A model generated the notes under the pieces. It made no database searches and was not told the DNA's origin. It saw only the letters and a list, made by a program, of their open reading frames with translations. From assembly GCA_965237405.1 (NCBI GenBank), contig OZ250139.1, forward strand, positions 1,426,001 to 1,490,000: a DNA stretch of 64,000 bases, written 5' to 3'. The translations under genes and the position numbers were made by a program. Below, one piece after another: positions 57,240-64,000 of this stretch (position 1 is the stretch's first letter; the number at the start of each line of letters is the position of its first letter). Origin of the DNA: CAUZIB01 sp963663925 (GTDB lineage: Bacteria; Acidobacteriota; Vicinamibacteria; Vicinamibacterales; UBA8438).

Positions 57240-57878
57240 TTACTCGACAACAATATACCGTTCAAGCCGGGCGACCTCGTCATCATCGACGTACTTGCCA
57301 ATCTCGCGCTCGAACTCGGCGATACTTCGGTAGGGTCGATACTCCTTGAACTCGTGCAAGAGTCGTCGACCGACGCCGGGAATGCTCAGGATCGCCTCGT
57401 CGCTGCCCAAATTGAGACTAATCGGCACGAAGACGTAGCTCTCGAACCGGGCGACTTCTTCGTCGTCGACATACTTTCCGATCTCGCGACGGAACTGCGC
57501 TAGTGCCCTATACGGACGGTACTCCTCGAACTCGTGCGCCATCCGATTACCTACGCCGGGTACCAGCAGAATCTCCCCCCTCGACGCCGTGTTCAGGTTG
57601 ATTGGCACGAAGAGGCGAGTGTAGACCTCGGAAAGCTGACTCGCCGTTAGAGTACTGGTGAGAGCTGCATCGAGGTCGGCCATCCTAAGGAACGGTCGCT
57701 GCTCCATCAGACAATCCACGACCGCTTCGGTTAAGTGCGGCAACCGACGCAACTCCTCAGCGCTTGCGAGATTCGGATTAACCACCGACCCAGGGTTGCC
57801 AACCTGCGCGCGCGCGACCCCGGACAGCCCCAGTCCAACCGTCAGCACCAACAGCGCTCGCCAAACCCCTCTCGCCAT
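57240..57878 (-). CDS. Exported ComEA-like helix-hairpin-helix protein
   Basis: 212 residues. Signal peptide (LVLTVGLGLSGVARA), then HhH modules: NPNLASAEELRRLPHLTEAV, INLNTASRGEILLVPGVGNR and ISLNLGSDEAILSIPGVGRR, each followed by a repeat EFEEYRPYRALAQFRREIGK / EFKEYRPYRSIAEFEREIGK. NLNTAS..E.L..IPGVG is the ComEA DNA-binding signature. Normal ComEA has one or two HhH; three imperfect copies here. Probably a periplasmic DNA-binding protein. Last gene of a three-gene operon. Confidence 0.8.
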   Translation of the reverse strand: MARGVWRALLVLTVGLGLSGVARAQVGNPGSVVNPNLASAEELRRLPHLTEAVVDCLMEQRPFLRMADLDAALTSTLTASQLSEVYTRLFVPINLNTASRGEILLVPGVGNRMAHEFEEYRPYRALAQFRREIGKYVDDEEVARFESYVFVPISLNLGSDEAILSIPGVGRRLLHEFKEYRPYRSIAEFEREIGKYVDDDEVARLERYIVVE

Positions 57879-57889
57879 CTAAAACAACC

Positions 57890-58333
57890 TCATATTTCCT
57901 CAGTCCCGCCTCGCAGGTTCGGATGCCGGTAGGTGTACGCCAGCCCCAGGAACCCAAGTTCCAACATGGTTCCTGGAGCCAACGTCGGCGTAGCCCCGGT
58001 CAATGACTCCCGAAAAAGCTCGAAGCCATTCAGCGTCGGATACATCTCTCGTTCAAACTCCGTGTTGCCCTGGTAATGTAGCCACAGCCCCACAAACCCA
58101 CTCAGCACCAACATGACCATCGTCGCCTGGAACCAGCGCAGGCAAACGGCTCGCCGGTCCGTCAGGCACCAGCAGAGCACGACGAGACTGAGAGCCATCA
58201 GCACGAGCGGAGCCAGCTGCCAGAGGTCCTCGGTGTGGCCGAGCAACACCAGCTCGAGCCCGGTACCTACGACACCGATCACGAAGAGTGCCAACAGGAC
58301 CTGTCGAAGCGTGGTCAGCGTAGCTTTTGCCAT
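57890..58333 (-). CDS. Four-helix membrane protein
   Basis: 147 residues. Hydrophobic segments VLLALFVIGVVGTGLELVLL, LAPLVLMALSLVVLCWCL, TMVMLVLSGFVGLWLHY and TMLELGFLGLAYTYRH; a long loop FEREMYPTLNGFELFRESLT. No family recognised. Lies 11 bp upstream of the ComEA-like gene and seven bp downstream of the propeller gene, so the three are almost certainly cotranscribed. Confidence 0.7.
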   Translation of the reverse strand: MAKATLTTLRQVLLALFVIGVVGTGLELVLLGHTEDLWQLAPLVLMALSLVVLCWCLTDRRAVCLRWFQATMVMLVLSGFVGLWLHYQGNTEFEREMYPTLNGFELFRESLTGATPTLAPGTMLELGFLGLAYTYRHPNLRGGTEEI

Positions 58334-58340
58334 CTATAAG

Positions 58341-59354
58341 TCACGGCGCCGGGAACCGGGCGATCCGGTCAGAGCCAACCACTCCGCCAAGCCAGATCTC
58401 GTCCCCGACTTGCAGGGCGACAGTACCTAAAAAGAAGTACGCGTTCGAGGGGTACCGGATGATCTCCTCCGCGGTGAGCCGATCTGGGTCGACCCTGGCA
58501 ACGTGGGATGTCACGCCGTCGCACTGACGCTCACCCCAACACCGGCTGAACGAGTCCGGATCGCTGGCGAGGTGCCCAGCAGCCAGCAACGACCCGTCCG
58601 GCGACCAGCGGATATTGTCGACGTTAAAGCTGACCTCGACCGAGCTCATCTGAACTGGTGTCTGCCCGCGTGACAGTCGAATCACAGATTTCGAATCATA
58701 CCCACCGATATAGAACCATCGACCATCCGGCGACACCACGAGCCCGTTGGGCACTCCGGTATCGCTGCCGGGTACCTTAATCCAGCCCGTATCAGGCTGC
58801 CACTCCCAGAGCTCCCCCGTTGGGCGGCTAAAATGCGTCGCGGCGAATCCATCCCCGGGAAGCGCTGTGACCGAGTTAAAGACCACGCCCTCGGGTGCCA
58901 ACGCGCAACCCAACCACGTCACTGATGGGGCCGCACCTCGGACGTCGACCTCAAAGACCTCGATCGATTCCCGCGCACCGTGCCGAACGACATACAACGT
59001 GTGACGGCGGCCGTCCCCAGCGCGCAGACTCAGACCGTGAGGTCGAAACGCATCAACACGGGGGTTTGTGCAGCCGGCAAAAGCTCCGACCGGTCGCGAT
59101 TCAATTCCATCGGCCGGAAAGAGCACTATCGTGCGATGGTCGCGAGTGTCGGTCGCATACAGATATCCGTTGTTCTCCATGCCAGCCGAAATGACCCACG
59201 GCAGATCGGGGACGGCAACGAGATCTTCCGGACTAACCGGTCCGCACACGAACTGCACACCATCCACCGGATCACATTGCGCCTCGTTCAATCGAGCCAA
59301 CCCCAGGAAACAAAACACTGCCAGTAACGATACAAAAGACAAAGATAGTCTCAT
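58341..59354 (-). CDS. Exported SMP-30/strictosidine-synthase-like propeller protein
   Basis: 337 residues. Signal peptide (LSFVSLLAVFCFLGLA). Six-blade propeller of the SMP-30/paraoxonase type: DPVDGVQFVCGPVSPEDLVA, NNGYLYATDTRDHRTIVLFP, RPHGLSLRAGDGRRHTLYVV, HGARESIEVFEVDV, FNSVTALPGDGFAATHF, TGVPNGLVVSPDGRWFYIGG and VDNIRWSPDGSLLAAGH. Asn and Asp residues in the central blades resemble the calcium-binding set of arylesterase/gluconolactonase, but the substrate is unknown. First gene of the three-gene operon. Confidence 0.82.
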   Translation of the reverse strand: MRLSLSFVSLLAVFCFLGLARLNEAQCDPVDGVQFVCGPVSPEDLVAVPDLPWVISAGMENNGYLYATDTRDHRTIVLFPADGIESRPVGAFAGCTNPRVDAFRPHGLSLRAGDGRRHTLYVVRHGARESIEVFEVDVRGAAPSVTWLGCALAPEGVVFNSVTALPGDGFAATHFSRPTGELWEWQPDTGWIKVPGSDTGVPNGLVVSPDGRWFYIGGYDSKSVIRLSRGQTPVQMSSVEVSFNVDNIRWSPDGSLLAAGHLASDPDSFSRCWGERQCDGVTSHVARVDPDRLTAEEIIRYPSNAYFFLGTVALQVGDEIWLGGVVGSDRIARFPAP

Positions 59355-59399
59355 GGGCCCTCCAGTTACACCTCAAATATCTCGCCATATGGTTATGCC

Positions 59400-60115
59400 G
59401 CCTGAGTAAAGTCTGCAACAAGAAAGTTGAGCTTGGACCCGACCATCCTCGGTGCTAAGGTGAATGATACTTTGGGAGCTAGACGGTCTAGCGACGGCGC
59501 AAGTTAGGACTTGCCTAAATGGGCACAGCGCGAACGCTCCTACTGGCACTATGTGGGCTAAGAACGTCCCCCCTTCACCGTCACACCGTTAAGGAAGGCC
59601 AGGAATTTGGTCTGTGACTACCCACGGCCGCCGCGAGTCGAACTGGAATACCGCAAACTTTTAGTCCGAATCGGCGAAACTGAGGCGTGTTTCCAGCGCA
59701 GTGTCCGTGTGCTGGTGACCGGTAAGTCTACCGACGGCATACCTCCCTTCCGAGAACCTCCGGGTGGAACTCCTAAAACTAAGTCCAGTGTGGTCAGGGT
59801 GTGAGTGAAAAATCGCTCACAATACTGGACGGCAAGGCTCTGCGAGCAGGGCGTCGAACCAGTCGGCTGGTCCCCGATCCGCTGGCCGACTTCGAGCAAC
59901 TCCGAGACCATTTTCCGTTTTATCCGTCACGACTCGAGTCCTACGTTGATGACGTTCGTGTTCTTCTGCAATCGGGACGAGTCTACGAACGTTCTCTTCA
60001 TCCCCGTCGATACAGCACACCCGAGTAGCCTGATCGAGCCGGAGTTTCATTCGGCCAGGGTGTATAGTGTTATTTTATGGTCCGGTTAATAGTAGGGGAT
60101 TCTTGGTATCGGGGC
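59400..60115. other. Gene-free or decayed stretch before the ankyrin operon
   Basis: Plus frames at 59801-60028 (ADFEQLRDHFPFYPSRLESY, VDDVRVLLQSGRVYERSLHP) and 59805-60089 (NVLFIPVDTAHPSSLIEPEF) each look partly coding but overlap, and neither has a start or family I can name. A decayed gene is the likeliest reading. No RNA gene was confirmed. Confidence 0.3.
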
Positions 60116-60120
60116 CGTCG

Positions 60121-61566
60121 GTGAGAAACGCTCGCATCCAGCCCATCGCCTGGGCCTCGATACTGTCTGGGCTATGCACCGTTAGTCTGGCCGCTACCGA
60201 AGCCGATCTCCAGCTCGTGGAAGCGGCTAAAAATCAGAATTGGGAAACTGTCAGCACCCTGCTCGACCAGCGCGTCGACGTCAATACCGCTCAGGCCGAT
60301 GGTGCGACGGCGCTCCATTGGGCCGCGTTTTGGAACAATCTCGATGCGGTAAAGCTCCTGGTTAACACGGGAGCAAACGTCGACGTTCAGAACGACTACG
60401 GTGCAACGCCCCTGTGGTGCGCATGCGCAAGTCGGCATACCGGAATTGTCGAACAACTGCTCGCATCCGATGCGAATCCCAACCTTGGGCTTCGATCGGG
60501 GGAGAGCATCCTCATGCGATGCGTCCATACTGGCGATGCCTCAGCTGTTCGGGCTTTGGCTAGAAATGGTGCGAATGTCAGCTTCCGTGAGCCGTCTAGA
60601 GGACAGACTGCCTTGATGTGGTCCGCGGCCACTGCTCATCCCGAGATAACTCGCGTGTTGCTCGAGTACGGTGCCCCCGTCAACGTCCGCACGACGACAC
60701 TCCGACATTTGCAAGGCAGCGGAATGCAGAGCACAACGAGCCCAGCGGGCGCCGAGTTCTTCAACGCTGGCGGCTTCACGCCTCTTCTGTTTGCGGCCAG
60801 TAGCGGCGATGGCGAATCCGCTCGGCTGCTGCTCGACGCTGGGGCGAACCTGCACGAGACCGCGGCGGATGGCAATAGTGCGTTGGTCGTCGCGACTATG
60901 AGCGGCCACGGGCGGCTGGCCAAGTTCCTGGTCGACAGGGGCGCCGATCTCAACGCGGATGGTGCGGGGTACACGGCTCTGCATGCTGCGGTCCTCTGGT
61001 CCCGTCCTGAATTAGTGACAGCGCTCCTAACCAGCGGCGCAAACCCCAACGCCCGGCTTGTCAGAGGCACACCCATACCTCGTTATACGTTCGATTACGT
61101 CTTCACGCATAAAGAAAAAGGTGCGACTCCGTTTCTGCTCGCAGCAAAGTACCTCGAGCCCGAGATCATGCGGATTCTCAGCGCGGGCGGCGCCGATCCA
61201 TTGGTCACCTTTGAAGACGGGACGACCGCTCTAATGGCCGCGGCAGGATTGCGCGTAAATCGGTACACGACCCGCCGTAATCGGACGCTCGCGCCAGAAC
61301 TCGTCGCCACCAAGTGGAAGAAGGAGGCCCCGGTACTGGACAGTATCCGAGTGGCCATTGAGGCCGGTGCAGTCCCCACCATCAACGTCGCGAATCGGGC
61401 GGGCGACACCGCGCTGCACGGCGCCGCGCGTGACGGATTCAAAACGGTCGTTGAGTTCCTGGTCGACCACGGTAGCGATCTGAACATCGAGAACAAGAAG
61501 GGCATGACGCCCAGAACGATCCTGGAACGTCGCGCGAAAAGTGCGGGGAATCCGTCAGGAGACTGA
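60121..61566 (+). CDS. Exported ankyrin-repeat protein
   Basis: 481 residues from a GTG at 60121 (the frame opens at 60067; the 60121 start gives a clean signal peptide, IQPIAWASILSGLCTVSLAA). Ankyrin repeats fill the rest: GATALHWAAFWNNLDAVKLL, YGATPLWCACASRHTGIVEQ, GFTPLLFAASSGDGESARLL, GNSALVVATMSGHGRLAKFL, GYTALHAAVLWSRPELVTAL, GDTALHGAARDGFKTVVEFL. Ankyrins bind proteins. Only three bp separate it from the DUF1592 gene downstream; ankyrin/DUF1592/DUF1552 sets recur in Acidobacteria, and this pairing suggests a functional link. Confidence 0.88.
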   Translation: MRNARIQPIAWASILSGLCTVSLAATEADLQLVEAAKNQNWETVSTLLDQRVDVNTAQADGATALHWAAFWNNLDAVKLLVNTGANVDVQNDYGATPLWCACASRHTGIVEQLLASDANPNLGLRSGESILMRCVHTGDASAVRALARNGANVSFREPSRGQTALMWSAATAHPEITRVLLEYGAPVNVRTTTLRHLQGSGMQSTTSPAGAEFFNAGGFTPLLFAASSGDGESARLLLDAGANLHETAADGNSALVVATMSGHGRLAKFLVDRGADLNADGAGYTALHAAVLWSRPELVTALLTSGANPNARLVRGTPIPRYTFDYVFTHKEKGATPFLLAAKYLEPEIMRILSAGGADPLVTFEDGTTALMAAAGLRVNRYTTRRNRTLAPELVATKWKKEAPVLDSIRVAIEAGAVPTINVANRAGDTALHGAARDGFKTVVEFLVDHGSDLNIENKKGMTPRTILERRAKSAGNPSGD

Positions 61567-61569
61567 AGA

Positions 61570-64000
61570 ATGTCACGGTTTACACTAATCGGCGTCGGGT
61601 TGACAGCCTTGCTACTGACGAACGCCGATCAATTTCATCTTCAGGCGGAACAGTCCTCTACTACTTCAACTGGACTAGCGGCGGCAGATGCTCGTGCGCT
61701 GCTCGACTCCTACTGCGTCACGTGTCACAACGAGCGCACCCGAACCGCAGGTCTAACCCTTGACGTGATGAATGTCTCTCAGGTTGGGGAGGGCACAGCA
61801 ATCTGGGAGCGCGTGATCCGGAAGCTTCGCGCGAACGCGATGCCCCCGGCCGGAATGCCTCGACCCGATGCCGCCACCTCCCGTACATTCGTTTCTTGGC
61901 TGGAGTCGGAGCTCGACCGCTCGGCGCTGGCCATGCCCGATCCGGGACGCCCAACTCTCCACCGACTCAATCGGGTCGAGTACGCAAACGCCATCCGTGA
62001 CCTGCTCGGTCTAGAAGTCGACGTCAACGCGCTACTGCCGGCCGACAACGAGCACCACGGTTTTGACAACATTGGTGAGGTCCTGTCCATCTCGCCGACC
62101 CTGATTGAACGCTATCTTGCCGCGGCGCAGCGAATCAGTCAGCTGGCAGTAGGTGACATGAACCGCCGGCCGAAGGCCCAGACTTATTCGATTCCCGGAG
62201 CCTTTGACCAGAACGATGCGGTCAGTATTGACCTCCCGTTCGGCTCGCGCGGCGGGATTGCCATCGAGCACAACTTCCCAGTCGACGGCGACTACATCAT
62301 CCGTCTGGACCTCCGGAAGCAAGAGTACAGTTACGTGCGTGGCCTAGGTCAACCGCATCAGCTTGACGTGCGAATTGACGGCGCCCGCGTCGGCACGTTT
62401 ACGGTCGGTCGCGAGTGGGAGCCTGGACAACTGCCGCCGATGGGATATGCGGGCAAGTTCGACGAGGTGTACGATTCGAGTTCATTCCCAGAGTGGGAGG
62501 CGTACGCACTCCACGCCCACGAAGGCCTCGATGTCCGTACAACTGTGAAAGGCGGGCCTCACCTCGTCGGTATTTCCTTTGATCGCCGACCGGTAGTCCC
62601 TGAAGGATTCCTTCGACAACCCATCGACCGGTCGTCTTACTCGCACGGACAAGACGAAATGCAACAGGGCAATCCGGCGGTCTCGGTAATCCAGATCATC
62701 GGTCCCTTCAACCCATCTGGAGCCTCCGAGCTGCCGAGTCGCAAGCAGCTGTTCGTGTGCCATCCGGACGACGAACTTACTTCGGAAGAAGGCTGCGCAA
62801 AATTAATCCTCTCGACGCTAGCCCGTCGGGCGTACCGCCGACCAGCGACCAACGACGACGTTCAGGCGCTCCTGACGTTCTACGAGGAGGGTCGCACCCT
62901 CGGTAGTTTCGATGCCGGTATTCAAGCGGCGATCGAGCGACTCCTCGTGGATCCGGAGTTCCTGTTTCGCATCGAAACCGATCCACCCGAAGTGCCGCCT
63001 GGCACGGCGTATCGGATCAGTGATCTCGAGCTGGCATCCCGCTTATCGTTTTTCCTGTGGAGCAGTATTCCCGACGATGAGCTCCTCGACACCGCGACCC
63101 GCGGGGACCTTCGCAACCCGGATGTGCTTGATCGACAGATTCGACGCATGCTCGCCGACTCTCGATCACAAGCGTTGGTCGAGAACTTCGGCGCCCAGTG
63201 GTTGCAGCTCCGAAAGCTCCGGAACGCCGCGCCAGACATCGCCACCTACACGGCCTTTGACGAAAACCTGCGCGATGCGATGTGGCGTGAAACGCAGCTG
63301 TTCCTCGAGCATGAACTCCGAGAGGACCACCCCATCGTCAACCTTCTGCGCGCAGACTACACCTTCGCCAACGAGCGCTTGGCACGGCACTACGGAATCC
63401 CGGATGTTCACGGAGTGCAGTTTCGGCGTGTGGCCTATCCCGATGACACACGGGCAGGACTGCTGGGTCACGCCAGTATTCTTACTATCACGTCCTATGC
63501 AAACCGGACATCACCAGTCGTGCGCGGGGTCTGGTTATTGGAAAACTTCCTTGGAACACCGCCGTCACCGCCACCAGCGGATGTTCCAAGCCTCTCAAGC
63601 ACACGTGAGGCCGGTGACACGCCACGGTCCATCCGTGCACAAATGGAACTACACAGGGAGAACGCAGTGTGTGCTAGCTGCCACAATACCATCGACCCAC
63701 TCGGATTCGCCTTAGAAGAATTTGATGCGATTGGTAGACGCCGAACCACCGTTGGGGGTGGCACGCCGTTCGATAGTGGCATCCCGATTGATGCCTCCAG
63801 TACCCTTATAGACGGCACCGAGATTCACGGCCTTGCCGGCCTACGGAACGCCATCCTGGACCGTGAAGAGCAATTCTTACAGACAATCACCGAGAAACTG
63901 CTTACGTACGCTGTGGGTCGTACACTTGAGCACCAGGATATGCCGGTGGTCCGAAAAATCAGCCGAGAATCTGGGACCGACGGCCTCACATGGTCGTCTC
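61570..64000 (+). CDS. Exported DUF1592/cytochrome-c domain protein, partial at window end
   Basis: 810 codons to the edge, no stop. ATG at 61570 with AGGAG nine bases upstream. Signal peptide (LIGVGLTALLLTNA), haem c motif (SYCVTCHNERTRTAG), then TLHRLNRVEYANAIRDLLGL (DUF1587), LASRLSFFLWSSIPDDELLD (DUF1592), GLLGHASILTITSYANRTSP (DUF1588), NAVCASCHNTIDPLGFALEE (second CxxCH) and LLTYAVGRTLEHQDMPVVRK (DUF1585). Same architecture as the gene at 12147-14606 but clearly diverged. Periplasmic, presumed redox. In related genomes a DUF1552 gene normally follows; it would lie beyond 64000. Confidence 0.92.
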   Translation, partial: MSRFTLIGVGLTALLLTNADQFHLQAEQSSTTSTGLAAADARALLDSYCVTCHNERTRTAGLTLDVMNVSQVGEGTAIWERVIRKLRANAMPPAGMPRPDAATSRTFVSWLESELDRSALAMPDPGRPTLHRLNRVEYANAIRDLLGLEVDVNALLPADNEHHGFDNIGEVLSISPTLIERYLAAAQRISQLAVGDMNRRPKAQTYSIPGAFDQNDAVSIDLPFGSRGGIAIEHNFPVDGDYIIRLDLRKQEYSYVRGLGQPHQLDVRIDGARVGTFTVGREWEPGQLPPMGYAGKFDEVYDSSSFPEWEAYALHAHEGLDVRTTVKGGPHLVGISFDRRPVVPEGFLRQPIDRSSYSHGQDEMQQGNPAVSVIQIIGPFNPSGASELPSRKQLFVCHPDDELTSEEGCAKLILSTLARRAYRRPATNDDVQALLTFYEEGRTLGSFDAGIQAAIERLLVDPEFLFRIETDPPEVPPGTAYRISDLELASRLSFFLWSSIPDDELLDTATRGDLRNPDVLDRQIRRMLADSRSQALVENFGAQWLQLRKLRNAAPDIATYTAFDENLRDAMWRETQLFLEHELREDHPIVNLLRADYTFANERLARHYGIPDVHGVQFRRVAYPDDTRAGLLGHASILTITSYANRTSPVVRGVWLLENFLGTPPSPPPADVPSLSSTREAGDTPRSIRAQMELHRENAVCASCHNTIDPLGFALEEFDAIGRRRTTVGGGTPFDSGIPIDASSTLIDGTEIHGLAGLRNAILDREEQFLQTITEKLLTYAVGRTLEHQDMPVVRKISRESGTDGLTWSS

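Noticed and set aside
59590..59650. tRNA-like GAGTCGAACTGGA segment
   Set aside because: No cloverleaf could be drawn around it on either strand.

Overview
GC-rich bacterial chromosome segment, mostly transcribed from the minus strand. No rRNA or ribosomal-protein cluster is present to fix taxonomy. The gene content points by inference to Acidobacteriota, most like Vicinamibacteria: two DUF1592-type cytochrome proteins, an ankyrin/DUF1592 pair, PQQ propellers, streptogramin-lyase-like propellers, and three paralogues of a secreted family ending in an ACHEGN motif. Most intact genes encode exported proteins, and several carry haem c or PQQ folds. Cytosolic genes include SelO, IF-1 (infA), Hsp20, a MaoC hydratase, an aldolase and a very large single-chain acyl-CoA carboxylase.

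Layout. 1-5.1 kb: two decayed genes (unknown secreted protein, FdhE), an HpcH/HpaI aldolase, a methyltransferase, a DUF5681-like ORF, a cupin and an IS-disrupted ATC-hydrolase-like gene. 5.1-10.2 kb: two almost identical 1438-bp IS256-family elements, each with its own 8-bp target duplication, flanking a small membrane protein, a MaoC protein and a bacilliredoxin-like protein. 10.5-20.7 kb: SelO, DUF1592 protein, Ig-like secreted protein, cytochrome/Cu-monooxygenase-like protein, cytochrome/propeller protein. 20.9-22.7 kb: a membrane protein split by an IS3-family element. 22.8-32.5 kb: fused carboxylase, MscS, aldo/keto reductase, two secreted paralogues. 32.6-38.3 kb: a fragment-rich stretch (CreD tail, exonuclease, NAD(P)-binding protein, xanthine-dehydrogenase tail) around an intact amidohydrolase and Hsp20. 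38.3-59.4 kb: PQQ propellers, VWA-Sel1 protein, cyclase, third secreted paralogue, PQQ dehydrogenase, esterase, HMGL-type aldolase, LRR protein, glycosyltransferase, IF-1, and a three-gene exported operon. 60.1-64 kb: ankyrin gene plus a second DUF1592 gene running off the window.

The most striking structure is a dispersed intergenic repeat. On the minus strand a block (consensus TTGAAC-17 bp-TAGGCT, usually preceded by CCCCGTCCCCG) recurs at least 16 times. Nearly every copy lies 30-235 bp upstream of a minus-strand start codon, in the orientation expected of a sigma70-type promoter. The conserved DNA continues well upstream of the -35 and joins other repeat modules in different combinations. 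Two copies abut 3' halves of tRNA-like sequences, and several abut truncated genes. I read this as a promoter-carrying mosaic repeat family that has spread between genes.

A second theme is decay. At least ten genes are broken by frameshift, nonsense codon, truncation or IS insertion, while neighbouring genes are intact. Part of the frameshift load could be sequencing error, but the nonsense substitutions, the clean IS scars and the 81-bp tandem duplication look biological.
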